This document shows, in pieces, positions 13,244-25,245 of a stretch of DNA of 64,000 nucleotides. Source of the stretch: Epiperipatus broadwayi (Eukaryota > Onychophora > Udeonychophora > Euonychophora > Peripatidae); NCBI GenBank assembly GCA_028023455.1, contig JAQFVV010006203.1, forward strand, positions 12,624,348 through 12,688,347, in the 5' to 3' direction. The first letter of the stretch is position 1, and every line of letters begins with the position of its first letter. Both the position numbers and the translations under genes were made by a program. The notes beneath the pieces were generated by a model. That model was not told the origin of the DNA and ran no database searches. It saw only the letters and a list, made by a program, of their open reading frames with translations.

Positions 13244-15476
13244 ATGAAAAACCAAAAACAAGTTAAAAACTTGCTAACGCTTGTATTTATGTCAACAGAT
13301 GGCATTCTACCAAAAACACCATCAAGCGTATGTTTACATAAACATCAGACCAAGCATTCCCTAGCTCTAACTTTAATTCCACTTTCAGATCATGATTTCA
13401 AGCTATTTGCTATCATCAGTGAAAGACAGAAATAAGAAACTAGATCTAAACACAAACTCTGAGTGTTTATTAAACAGTTTCTATTCAGCTTGCAAGCATG
13501 AATCTTTTAGACACGTAATGTCTTCAAAAAGCATCAGCACATAGTAGAAGCCTCTGCAATATATATTATTGCTAGAAAGACCTCAAAGGTACATTTATGA
13601 AAAACAAAAAACAAGTTAAAAACTTTTAATGCTTGTATTTATGTCAACAGATGGCGTTCTACCAAAAACACCATCAAGCGTATGTTTACATAAATGTCAG
13701 AGCAAGCATTCACTATCTCTAACTTTAACTCCACTTTCAGATCATGATTTCAAGCTATTTTCTATCATCAGTGAAAGACAGAAATAAGAAACTAGATCTA
13801 AACACAAACTCTGAGCATTTTGAAACAGTTTCTATTCAGCTTGCAAGTGTGAATCTTTTTGGTAGAACGCCATCTGTTGACATAAATACAAGTGTTAGCA
13901 AGTTTTTAACTTGTTTTTTGTTTTTCATAAATGTACCTTTGAGGTCTTTCTAGCAATGATATATATTGCAGAGGCTTCTACTATGTGTTGATGCTGAACT
14001 GATATCAGACCCATATAGCTATCTGGCTTGCTATGCTGAGTTTGAAGACATTACGTGTCTAAAAGATTCACATTTGCAAGCTGAATAGAAACTGTTTCAT
14101 AAACGCTCAGAGTTTGTGTTTAGATCTAGTTTCTTATTCCTGTCTTTCACTGATGATAGCAAATAACTTGAAATCATGACCTGAAAGTGGAATTAAAGTT
14201 AGAGATCGTGAATGCTTGCTCTGATGTTTATGTAAACATACACTTGATGGTGTTTTTGGTAGAATGCCATCTGTTGACATAAATACAAGTGTTAGCAAGT
14301 TTTTGACTTGTTTTTTGTTTTTCATAAATGTACCTTTGAGGTCTTTCTAGCAATGATATATATTGCAGAGGCTTCTACTATGTGGTGATGCTGAACTGAT
14401 ATTAGACCCATATAGCTATCTGGCTTGCTATGCTGAGTTTGAAGACATTACGTGTCTAAAAAATTCATGCTTGCAAGCTGAATAGAAACTGTTTCATAAA
14501 CGCTCAGAGTTTGTGTTTAGATCTAGTTTCTTATTCCTGTCTTTCACTGATGATAGCAAATAGCTTGAAATCATGATCTGAAAATGGAATTAAAGATAGA
14601 GATAGTGAATGATTGCTCTGACATTTATGTAAACATATGCTTGATGGTGTTTTTGGTAGAACACCATCTGTTGACATAAATACAAGTGTTAGCAAGTTTT
14701 TAACTTGTTTTTTGTTTTTCATAAATGTACCTTTGAGGTCTTTCTAGCAATGATATATATTGCAGAGGCTTCTACTATGTGGTGATGCTGAACTGATATC
14801 AGACTCATATAGCTATCTGGCTTGCTATGCTGACTTTGAAGACATTACATGTCTAAAAGATTCATGCTTGCAAGCTGAATAGAAACAGTTTCATAAATGC
14901 TCAGAGTTTGTGTTTAGATCTAGTTTCTTATTCCTGTCTTTCACTGACGATAGTAAATAGCTTGAAATCATGATCTGAAAATGAAATTAAAGTTAGAGAT
15001 AGTGAATGCTTGCTCTGACGTTTATGTAAACATATGCTTGATGGTGTTTTTGGTAGAACGCCATTTGTTGACATAAATACAAGCATTAGCAAGTTTTTAA
15101 CTTGTTTTTTGTTTTTCATAAATGTACCTTTGAGGTCTTTCTAGCAATGATATATATTGCAGAGGCTTCTACTATGTGGTGATACTGAACCTATATCAGA
15201 CCCATATAGCTATCTGGCTTGCTATGCTGAGTTTGAAGACATTACGTTACGTGCCTAAAAGATTCACGCTTGCAAGCTGAATAGAAACTGTTTCATAAAT
15301 GCTCAGAGTTTGTGCTTAGATCTAGTTTCTTATTTCTGTCTTTCACTGATGATAGCAAATAGCTTGAAATCATGATCTGAAAGTGGAATTAAAGTTAGAG
15401 ATAGTGAATGCTTGCTCTGACGTTTATGTAAACATACGCTTGACAGTGTTTTTGGTAGAACACCATTTGTTGACAT
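13244..15476. repeat. 397-bp satellite array with an internal inversion
   Basis: Plus-oriented units start at 13,244 and 13,597 (the first lacks ~45 bp). At about 13,857 the array switches abruptly to minus orientation, and reversed units follow with an exact 397-bp period (frames at 14,134-14,325, 14,531-14,722 and 14,928-15,119). Each unit carries a 63-codon frame starting MKNKKQVKNLL and including MSTDG.LPKTPSS and HDFKLFAI. It stays open in most copies. The array is bounded on both sides by (TA)n. Substitutions in the frame look unconstrained, so coding is doubtful. Further units lie at 58.59-59.43 kb. Confidence 0.92.
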
Positions 15477-15487
15477 ATATATATATA

Positions 15488-16165
15488 TATGCATTACATG
15501 TTCATGTGTTATATTTCAAAATAAATAAACAAATGAAAGCGAAGAATTTTAAGACATAAACTAAAATAGCAATTAGATCAATTAGTAGACTTTTATTAAC
15601 TGAATTACAAGAATTGAGAAAAGAAAATCTGATTTAAGTTAAGATTCAGAACCAGCTCTCTTCTTTTTATCTTTAAGAAAGAATTTATGTTATAAAAGAA
15701 ATAGGATATAATGTCAAAATATAATATAAATTAAAATTAAAATGGAATTCAAAGTAGAAACAGACAATAAATTAATTAATGAAAAGTAATCTTTGTAAAC
15801 TATCTCATCGGCAGAAATGCAATCAAATTTTGGAAAATTCCTGGGCAATAAGATAGTAGATTAATCTAAAGATAAGATTAATCATTTAATTAAAAACTAA
15901 AAGCAAAACTGTATATAAAAGTGAACAATAGGGAGGGAAATGTATAAAAATGACAGCTTGATAGTGGATGCAGTCAGTTAGTCAAAATATTTTGTAAGAA
16001 CACGGCACATCCATGATTAATTAATTAATATTTGGCTATGCATTATCATGTGATGCTAAGAAATACCGCATCTGGACTTCATTCCTCAGCATCCATCACC
16101 ATCAGTCTCTCCTGCTATCAATGCTTCACCCATTATGTAGAACTCTGCTGCATACACTCTCCTGT
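15488..16165 (+). repeat. Satellite-flanking repeat, right copy
   Basis: Begins gcattacatgttcatg directly after (TA)n and follows the left copy block by block to ctgctgcatacac, with moderate divergence and small indels. Confidence 0.75.
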
Positions 16166-17220
16166 TGATGTTTAGAAGTTTTAGAAAAGGAAAAGAAACT
16201 GTAGTTCATGACCAAATGGCCCAATGAAGAATTCCAGAAGCATCATGAATTTAAAAGCCCATGAATTATAAAGGAAGAACTATCCAGATTGTCAAAAATA
16301 AATTACATCATCTCCAAAGTGAAAACCTAGATAAATATAGTGAATGTTATTGATAAATGTCTAGACATTATTAAATGCAAATGAACTGATATGAAGAAGG
16401 ACTATTAACATTACAATGTCAGAATTATATAATGGAAGTATGCGATCAATGAATTCTTGTTAAACTACCTTTATTTTGTTTGATAATTAGTGTTATATCT
16501 ATTTTATTGTATTAAATATATGTGTGTAATATTGAAACACTAACCTATTGGTGTGTGTGTATGTGAATAAAAAGTATTTTCTAAATATTACTTGGTCTAT
16601 TCTCTTTCCTTTACCTGCATCACCATGACCAGAGAATTGAGCAAGTTTGATAGTGCTATTGATTCATGCTCTGGGTCCCCTGTCTCATAGTGTTAGAGCT
16701 AGTCTGGGTAAGTTTCCAAGCATTGGTTTTCAGCTATGTTTTTTTGTTTGAGCATTCTAGTTATATACAGTTTATATGGCCAGATGATACCTGAGATTTA
16801 TTTTGAAAAAAGAAAGCGCTTTGGAGGATTGGTGTAGTAACAGCAATGATGATGAGGTGCTATGATCAGGAAAAATGATCAGGATTGGTGGATTTGTGCA
16901 GTCTCGATCTGGTCATAGGTATGATTGATAGTTAATCTATAGGTAATACTTTACCCCTCTGCTTGAGTGTGTAAACACAGGATGTCAAAGCCATCTTAAA
17001 TTTGTAAATGGTTATTAGGTGTGTGAGATTGCACCTCTTTAAGTAAATCAACTCAAACAATGATTGAAACTATTAAGATCAATACAGGTTATAACAAAGT
17101 ATATATTCTAAAAGAAAAGATAATTTTAAAAAATGAATGTTTTAAATGATGATAATAATAATAAAATAGTAAATAATGATAGTACTAGTAGTAAATAAAA
17201 TAAACAGTGACCCATTTACC
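16166..17220. other. No gene seen
   Basis: AT-rich, with a mildly GC-richer part at 16,600-16,990. No sustained frame and no repeat partner recognised within the window. Confidence 0.45.
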
Positions 17221-17340
17221 AACCCTCCACCCCAACCCCACCCTGTAATCATTACAACATATATATATATACCCTCCACCCCAACCCCACCTTGTAATCG
17301 TTACAACATATATATATATATATATATATATTGTAATGGA
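17221..17340 (+). repeat. 50-bp minisatellite ending in (TA)n
   Basis: accctccaccccaacccca...tgtaatcattacaaca plus (TA)n at 17,221 is repeated from 17,271 with two or three changes. The second copy ends in (TA)12 and then ttgtaatgg, the inverse of the cattacaa before the tract. Confidence 0.85.
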
Positions 17341-18657
17341 TATTTGGTGTGTTTAAATTAATAACAAACATAACTTAAAAACAAAATTATTATACTATAT
17401 TATTGTTACTATTTTTAATACTACTATTATCATTATTGTTCAAGTAATATTACCATTATATATTTAATTACTGTATAAAGCATAAGTTTAAAAAATCCAA
17501 GATGTTTGCCTGTAATATTTTTTATAGCATTATAAAAAATACTTGTAGTAATTTTAAAAAATGTGGTTTTGTATTTAATTATAAACATGCATACACACAC
17601 ACACACACATTACATTCGATTTCAAAATAATAATATAGTAATAAAAATACAAAAAATCTATCAATATATGAATAAATTAATTAAAATAGGATCAATAAAA
17701 CAATTCTTATATTATTGTAAACATAACATTAAACTCACCTCCATAGTGATATGAACTTTTAATATAATATTTGAATATGTATGTATGTGTCGATTGTTTC
17801 TGTTTCTTTGACATATTTAAATTTAAAAGAGTATTATCCTAAATATTTAGATAAAATTATTCATAGAAATAAAATGCAATTTACAGAGATAACATTAAGT
17901 ATAACAAAGTGATTTATTTTAATATCTGTAATATTCATATTTATTTTAACATTATAATGTGTATATTTAATTTTTATTAAAGAATATAATATTATATTTA
18001 GATATATTTTAAAATATTATTTATAATTTTAAAATAGTTTTATTGTAACTGGCATTATAACTTCTTCAAAACATCAAAAATTGTCTGCCAGTATTTTTTA
18101 TCTCAGCAATGATGGACAAATGTTCGTATAAAATGCTAAAGGAGTTGGGAAGGGAGATAATGATTTGATTGGTCATGTGACTATAACTTATAAGAATACC
18201 TACTTAGGAGGAATCTTTCTCTTTCGTTGCTTACTATCTATAGAAATAATACGCAAAGCTTGAATTTAAATTTAGCCATCTTGGCATTGTGAACTATGAT
18301 GATGGAGAGACAAACCTGACAACATTTGCCCCATATGGTAAATGTTTTCTCTGAATTGTCCAAATAAATAATTAAAAGATCTGAAAATATTTAGAATACT
18401 TCAACAAAATGAAACTCAAAATTTTTTTATTGAAATGGAAATTTGAAAACTACTTCAAAATGCTATTTTTTGTTTTAAGATATTTTGAAAGACTAAAACT
18501 TCACTTACTTATTTCTAAAGGTACTTGATACTAAATTTACTACAGTTAATTAAAAAAATTTTGAATAAACATCTACATATTAGATGCCTATTATTAAACT
18601 AGATTTTCAAACTAATGGACTTTATCTTCAATTTTTTTTTGCTCCACACCTAAAAAA
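17341..18657. other. No gene seen
   Basis: Very AT-rich; a short (CA)n lies at 17,592. No repeat partner or coding signal recognised. Confidence 0.4.
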
Positions 18658-18882
18658 ATGAAGAAAACAACTTGTATTGCATATCTGAAAAAATCTATTA
18701 ACAGATTCATCAACAACATGAAAGACAAAATTGCTCCCAAACTGATCCCCCAGATTGTATATAAAATTACATGCCCCCATAATAACTGCCATGCAATCTA
18801 CTATGGAGAAACCAAGACTAATATTCTCACTAGAGTGTTACAGTACAGATATTTATATAACAGGACTAAAAGTAACAGCTAG
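18658..18882 (+). mobile_element. Penelope-like element fragment (GIY-YIG endonuclease)
   Basis: The translation contains LIPQIVYKITCPHNNCHAIYYGETKTNILTRV. This is the core of the GIY-YIG nuclease found at the C-terminus of Penelope-like retroelements (VYKIxCxxCxxxYIGET...LxxRxxEH): the GIY is represented by VYK, and the YIG by YYG, with the conserved GET after it and the Arg of LTRV. The domain stops after ~74 codons and its later Glu is not visible. No reverse transcriptase is recognised upstream, so it is a truncated remnant. There is no host gene here. Confidence 0.75.
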
Positions 18883-19560
18883 AGTTATCAAATAGCTAAA
18901 TCTTCAAGATTGCACTAACAGTTTTATATTCTCCCATTACATTACTTTTATGCTAAGTAAAGTCTGATTTCTATTACTTTTAACACCTTATGAAAGGGAG
19001 AATATTTCTCACCCTGGAAAATTTTGTTTTATCACTATATCTTTCAATTCCATATATTAAACATTCAAAACTCTCCATACAGTAACAGTTATGTGCTAGC
19101 ATAAGGTGGTTATCATGTGGTGTTAAATGGTTCAATTCCATATATGTAGGTTACAGAAAGTAATTTACTTTTAAATGAAAGATTTTGTTTAATTCCTCTT
19201 TGAGGAAGTAACCATCAGATTCCTAATGCATTAACCAATATCTGAATTCAATGGCTTTTTACCACAGTTTAATATTAAAAAACATTGTTTTTCCTTCTCA
19301 GTTGCCTAATGTTTCTTAATAAAAATATCATTTGATTTTTTTGAAGGCAGAATAAATGAATGCAAGAATGATTTTTAATACATATTTATAATCATGATAG
19401 ATAAATCTAATTTAAATGTCTTATTTTCAGAAGGCTGCAAAGGTTCCAGCCAATGCAGCAGTTGACAACTGATGGTGGATGGTGTTAAGAAATCTCTGTT
19501 TGTGAGCAAAAGTGTCCACTTATTGACAACTTTTAATTTATATGCTTACAACTACTGATC
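18883..19560. other. No gene seen
   Basis: AT-rich sequence between the Penelope-like fragment and the first recognisable RTE endonuclease codons. It may include an unrecognised RTE 5' region. Confidence 0.4.
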
Positions 19561-20797
19561 ATTTTCAAATGAAGAAAAAAATGCACAAGTCAGAAAAAAT
19601 GTCAAATACTAAATGACTCATTGCTGGATTTTGTGAAGTTAGAAGAAAAGGTGAAGATACAATTGATTTAAAACTGGACATGCACTTTGCTTCAAATGCA
19701 CAAATATTGAACATACAAGTGGAGAGAGAGTCTTTATAAATACAAAGTGGAAAAACAATAGTGTGGAGATTAATGTTATTTCAAACAGAGTGGCAAGATT
19801 AATTATTCAGAATAATAGCAGATCCATTCCAAATACACAGAAGTTAAGTTTAGCCCAACAAATACTTATTGTGATAAAAAAGTAGAGGATATTTAACATA
19901 GTTGTTTAAAAGTTTGTAATCAGATCAAATAGGATTTTTAGAATTACCATGAGAGTCAATTGAAAAATGAACACAGATTGATGGTATTCACAGGAAAAGA
20001 AAAACTGCATATTAAAAATTTTTTTTTTGAGAAAAATTGTAAAACGAAATGGTCATACAATGCTCCAAATGAAGATACAGCATAATATGTATTCAAGATT
20101 ATATGGTTTTTAATAGATTTAACACAGTAAGTTATCATCAATTAGTGAAATATGAAATAGACTTAATGCAAAACTAGAGAAACCAAAACTATTAAAAAAA
20201 GTCATTATTAAAAATTCATATTTCTAAGTTTCAGAAACACTACTGTGAATCTAAATTAGAACTTTCAAACTGTTTTAGAATATCAATATATTTAAAGATA
20301 GATCAGATTTGAATGGAAATCAATATAATATTTGATACTGTCCTAAGAACTGCAAGAAAGATAACTAGTATAAAGAGTTACAATATACTAGTACCTTTTA
20401 TCCTAAGACAAGGCAATTAATATTTTTAATTTAATATCTAGAGTTTTATAAAATGGAATGAAAAAGAATATATAACAATAATTATTAGAAAATATATTTA
20501 TGACTTGGTATTGAAAGTAAAAAGTAGAACTTTTTAAAAAAAAAATAAAAAAGGTGACATCATGAAATATATTAAAGGATTCCATAAATAATTATATAAT
20601 AATAAAGAACAATAAAATGAAGTAATTAATCCAAAATACATCTAAAATTCCAGTAATTTAAATGAAGAGGTTAGAAATGCAAATGGTCTATGAAAACAAG
20701 AAAATCTCTGGGAAATGGTAAAATTATTACTGGATTTTAAAAACAGTAGGTCAAGAAATAGAAAATTTGCTGACCAAGTTATATATTAAACATTTAA
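19560..20797 (+). mobile_element. RTE-type LINE remnant, 5' half (endonuclease to early RT)
   Basis: Scrambled by stops and frameshifts but recognisable in order. GFCEVRRKGEDTIDL (19,626) and KWKNNSVEINVISNRVARLI (about 19,745-19,805) match the AP-endonuclease half. TKWSYNAPNEDTA (about 20,043) corresponds to the RKWTWxSPNGxTxNEIDYI segment. EVRNAN and TVGQEIENLLTKLY (up to ~20,785) match the region just before the RT fingers. No intact frame longer than ~30 codons remains. The element is broken at TKLYIK by the foldback insert and resumes at 22.86 kb. Confidence 0.85.
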
Positions 20798-22850
20798 TAT
20801 ATAGGGTATATGAGCACAGACTTTCACAGGACTCACCACTCTCGACTCTATCTAATAACACTTATACACTTAAACACATATATGCCGAAAAAATAAACAA
20901 TCACCAATATACATATTTCATGCTAAACCAGAAATCATCAATTGGTCCAGATTATCATCTCCACACATATATACTAGAAGTGCTCAGCTATATATTAAGA
21001 TAGACAATCCTCATACTTTAATGGACAGGCTTCAATCTATTCTACACTCCAACTCTTCAACTGTCCATCCAATTGAGCCACCCTGAAGCCAAGATTCTTG
21101 TCACACCCATGCTGACCTAAGGTCAATCTGAACCCCACATGTACAGGACATAATCCATTTAATAGATATGCAAGGATGGGCAAACATCTCTAAAATGTAA
21201 TAACTGAAACACAGGCTTATTATATACCTGTGTCAATATGTATGTAATATGTGGGGTATATGAGCACAGACTTTTACATGACCCACTACTCTCTACTCTC
21301 CACTCTATGTAATAACACTGATACTCCTAAACACACATATGAAAAGATAAACAATCACCAATATGCGTATTTCATGCTAAACCAGCAATCATCAGTTGGT
21401 CCAGATTATCATCTCCACACATATATACTATAAGTGCTCAGCTATATATTAAGATAGACAATCCTCATACTTTAATGGACAGGCTTCATTCTACTCTACC
21501 CTCCAACACTTCAACCATCCATCCAATTGAAAATCTGATGATGGAATGCTCAAAAGCCACCATGAGGCCAAGATTCTGTCACACCCATGCTGACCTAAGG
21601 TTAATCTGAACCCCATATGTACAGGACATAATTCATTTAATACATATGCAAGGATGGGCAGACAACTCTACAATGTAATAACTGAAACACAGGTTTATTA
21701 TACACCTGTGTCTATATATATATGTAATATATAGGGTGTATGAGCACAGACTTTCACACAACCCACCACTCTCCATTCTCCACTCTCATATGCCAAAAAG
21801 ATAAACAATCACCAATATATGTATTTTATGCTAAAACAGCAATCATCAGTTGGTCCTGATTATCATCTCCACACATATATACTATAAATGTTTCAGTTAT
21901 TACATTGTAGAGATGTCTTCCCATCCTTGTATATGTATTAAATGGATTATGTCTTGTACATGTGGGGTGCAGATTGACCTTAAGTCAGCATGGGTGTGTC
22001 ATGAATCTCAACTTTAGGGTGGCTTTTGAGCATTCCATCACCAGATTTTGAATTGGATGGAGGGTTGAAGAGTTGGAGTGTAGAGTAGATCGAAGCCTGT
22101 CCATTAAAGTATGAGGATTGTCTATCTTAAGATATAGCTGAGCACTTATAGTATATACGTGTGATGATAATCTGGACCAACTGATGATTGCTGGTTTAGC
22201 ATGAAATATGTATATTGGTGATTGTTTATCTTTTCAGCATATATGTGTTTAGATGTATCAGTGTTATTAGATAGAGTGGAGAGTGGAGAGTGGTGGGTCG
22301 TATGAAAGTTTGTGCTCATATACCCAATATACCACATATATATATATAGACACAGGTATATAATAAGCCTGTGTTTCAGTTATTACATTGTAGAGATGTC
22401 TGCCCATCCTTGCATATGTATTTAATGGATTATGTCCTGTACATGTGGGGTTCAGATTGACCTTATATCAGCATGGGTGTGTCGAGAATCTCAGCCTCAG
22501 GGTGGCTTTTGAGCATTCCATCATTAGATTTTCAATTGGATGGACAGTTGGAGTGTAGAGTAGATTGAAGCCTGTCCATTAAAGTATGAGTATTGTCTAT
22601 CTTCATATATAGCTGAGCACTTACAGTATATATGTGTGGAAATGATAATCTGGACCAACTGATGATTGCTGGTTTAGCATGAAATACGTATATTGGTGAT
22701 TGTTTATCTTTTCAGCATTTATGTGTTTAGGTGTATCAGTGTTATTAGATAGAGTGGAGAGTGGTGGGTTGTGTGAAAGTCTGTGCTCATATACCCTATA
22801 TATTACATATATATAGACACAGGTATATATAATAAACCTGTGTTTCAGTT
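20798..22850. mobile_element. 2.05-kb foldback repeat inserted in the RTE element
   Basis: About 2.3 plus-oriented units (from about 20,800, 21,250 and 21,735) are followed by two minus-oriented units (to 22,850), period roughly 450-480 bp, making a large imperfect palindrome with its centre near 21,890. Each unit has ggtatatgagcacagacttt, aataaacaatcaccaatata, ttggtccagattatcatctc, tttaatggacaggctt and a small hairpin (acaggtttatta...acctgt). Flanks attaaacatttaa (20,785-20,797) and attaaatatttaa (22,851-22,863) differ at one base, a likely target-site duplication. Translated peptides such as INNHQYTYFMLNQ are repeat shadows. More members lie at 48.4 and 51.1 kb. Confidence 0.85.
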
Positions 22851-22863
22851 ATTAAATATTTAA

Positions 22864-24085
22864 ATAATATAAATGCATGAATGGAATAATGCACTAATAA
22901 TATTGATATTTAAAAAATGTGATAAAGAAGATATTCAAAATTACAGAACTATTTTTATCAGTTCTACACAAAATCTTTACCAAGATAATTACAACTCTTC
23001 TATAGTAAATTTTGGATTCTAACTGCTTAAATGAACAAGGTTAATTTAGAAATGGTTTCAGTTACAAAAAAGACCAATGAATATGAGTTGTCATTATGCT
23101 TTTGATTTATATTATCGTGAAAGACATTTGATTGTATAAGCATGTCAACATGTGATTAAAGCTTTGAATCATCAAGATATAATATCCAGAATATCACCAT
23201 ATTTTGAATACTATTTATCTATATGCATTAGCAATGACTACATTATATGGTAATACTAAGAAGATTAACATTGAGAGGAATCTGACAGATATATTGCATA
23301 TTTCAAACATTACAGCTGTTTTATAGGAAGTATTTTGTGATTTAAAATGAAAAGTTAAAGGTTTAAAAGTAAGTGGAAGTTAAAGTCCTTAATATTTTGC
23401 AAAGAATATAGTTCTTTTTGAGAGCTTCTGGGAAGTTTACAAGGGCTATCATATGAAAATAAGATAATATCACTAAAGATCAACACTAAAAAGGAAAAAG
23501 TAATGTTCAATTACTATTTTATCCGGAAAAAAAGACATGAAGTTTGACAATCATGAATTAAAAGAAATTAACAACTACATGATTTCTTGATCAGTTATTT
23601 TAATATAGATGAAAACATAATAGATTAAATTAATCATAAACTTAAATGTGAAATTAGTGTTTATATGTTTAAAAAGAAAGATTTTAATAGCTGTTTACTA
23701 CTTATGGATTTGGAGACTTAACCAAAGGGCAATGCAGAGACTTAAGATAACTGAATGAAATATGGAGAAATGTATGTTAGGAATAACAAAAAGAGATTGA
23801 AAAGGAAATACATACATGAGAGAAGAAACACTTAACTCTGATATCATTGAATAAATTAAAACTGAAATGGAAATGATTTATACCTATGTCTAGAAAAAAT
23901 GACGTTAGATAAATAGTCGAAATTTTAAATTTGAGTCCCAAGAGAAAAGATCATATATGTGTTGGATGGTGGAAATAAAGGAATTTATTGCTATTATGTG
24001 AAAAAAGGAGCTGTGAATCAGAGAAACTGTAAGACCTTTGCTTTATAATGGATGGAAATGGTTGAAAATAATGAAAAAATAAGAT
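22864..24085 (+). mobile_element. RTE-type LINE remnant, 3' half (RT and C-terminus)
   Basis: Continues the RTE protein: EWNNALIILIFKK and DKEDIQNYRTIFISS (22,879-22,965) are the RT fingers; NEYELSLCF (about 23,072) precedes the first catalytic Asp region, now broken by a stop; KINIERG follows near 23,260. The C-terminal end (RAMQRLKITE, MEKCMLGITKRD, about 23,728-23,800) parallels the cleaner RTE fragment at 31.3-31.85 kb. Many stops and frameshifts: a dead copy. With the 5' half it is a nearly complete element of ~2.5 kb once the foldback is removed. Confidence 0.85.
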
Positions 24086-24850
24086 AAAACTCTCTCAAAT
24101 CAGCAAAGCAAAAGCTTTTCTAAGATATATCTCTCAAGGAATAATGGAAGAAAGAGGTGGTTATACTCGCAAGGCCTTCGATTGTCAAGGTTTTTTTTAT
24201 ACCGGTTAATATCAATTATTGTATATCAATTTATCATTCAATGACTGTGATAGATTAGATTGGCTGAATCATTTTTTAAAAATTTCCAGTCTTCCTGAAA
24301 ATTCTTACTATTTCAAAAAATTAATTTCTTTTTACAATCAAATCCCAGTTGTGGGTATGCTGAAAGATGTGCTAATCACTGGTTACTCCAGGAGGAAAAC
24401 ACAGCATATAAATGATTAATTTGATATTTTCTCAAATTGTTATTTCGGATAAAGTAATTCATTTATAACAAAAAACTCCTTTTAAAATTAATATTGACTT
24501 TCAAATTATTAAAAATAAAAAGTTGTCATTGTTGTTATGAATATTTAATTTATAAGTTTAATCAATTTTTGATTTTTACAAATAGAAAAAGATCACATTG
24601 AAGTTTTACGAAATTTAAACATTCACGTGACATACCGATAACAACTCAGTTTACACATCATTAATTCTAAGTGGTTTTTATTTATCTGTTAAATTAATCA
24701 TTGTGACAATTATCTATTTATATTATAAATAAAAAATAAAACTGCAATATTATGACGTACTGACGTGAATTGAACTTGAAGTGTAACTGAATGAAACTTT
24801 TAGTAAACAAGTACGCTTTATTTCCTAAAAATTTATTATTAGAATTTTTT
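24086..24850. other. Upstream region of the P450, no gene seen
   Basis: AT-rich. A 66-codon frame (24,219-24,419) is not recognised and has no splice or repeat support. A promoter cannot be singled out. Confidence 0.4.
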
Positions 24851-24890
24851 TTTTTACTGGACCAGTCTTCCTTTTGTATTTTCAGAAACA
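24851..24890 (+). other. Possible splice acceptor just 5' of the P450 start codon
   Basis: The ATG at 24,891 is preceded by a T-rich tract and tattttcag at about 24,877-24,885, five bases before the ATG. This is a good 3' splice-site consensus, so the first coding exon may be preceded by an untranslated exon upstream. No convincing TATA box or initiator is visible in the 300 bp before it. Inference only; a spliced transcript would settle it. Confidence 0.45.
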
Positions 24891-25245
24891 ATGATTGAAA
24901 ATATTAGAACTGTTTTAAATAATCCGATTAATGCTTTATTATTAATATGTTTTATATTGTTAATTGTATATTTGAATATTAGTAGAAAAAAACGAAAAAA
25001 ACCTCCAGGTCCTAAAGGAATTCCGTTTATTGGAAATTTATTTCTTTTCAAGCCTATGGCTTACAAAACTTTGAATAAATTAACTATGCAATACGGGCCA
25101 ATATATGAATTCAATTTTTTGGGACATCCAATAATAGTGCTTGGTAATTATGAAACAATTAAAGAAGCACTTTTAAAAAATGGAGAAATATTTTCTGGCC
25201 GACCCAAAGGCTTTTTATATCAATGGTATAGTGAGGATTATCATG
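24891..25245 (+). CDS. Cytochrome P450 (CYP2-like), coding exon 1
   Basis: This exon encodes the N-terminus of a microsomal haem monooxygenase. Residues 1-118 are complete and Gly119 is split by the intron. A short polar start is followed by a hydrophobic membrane anchor (about residues 13-30, ALLLICFILLIVYL), a basic stop-transfer stretch (SRKKRKK) and the proline-rich hinge PPGPKGIPFIGN (from residue 38), the classic layout of an ER-anchored P450. The A-helix/beta-1 region follows (YGPIYEFNFLGHPIIVLGNYETIKEAL, then FSGRP), as in CYP2 proteins. The ATG is the first in frame and gives the expected anchor length. The donor is catg|gtaag, leaving phase 1. The frame runs on into the intron as low-complexity Phe/Leu/Pro, so the exon must stop here. 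Family assignment is firm. The exact CYP subfamily and substrate cannot be told. Confidence 0.93.

Noticed and set aside
13244-15119. A family of 63-residue genes
   Set aside because: The frames are parts of satellite units, substitutions do not look constrained, and no promoter or conserved start context is seen. Kept only as a finding to test.
13244-15476. Regularly spaced repeats as a CRISPR array
   Set aside because: The unit is 397 bp of continuous satellite with no short repeat/unique spacer pattern, in a eukaryotic setting.
20767-22337. Short proteins with INNHQYTYFMLNQ
   Set aside because: The peptide recurs because the foldback DNA unit recurs. Starts and ends differ in every copy.
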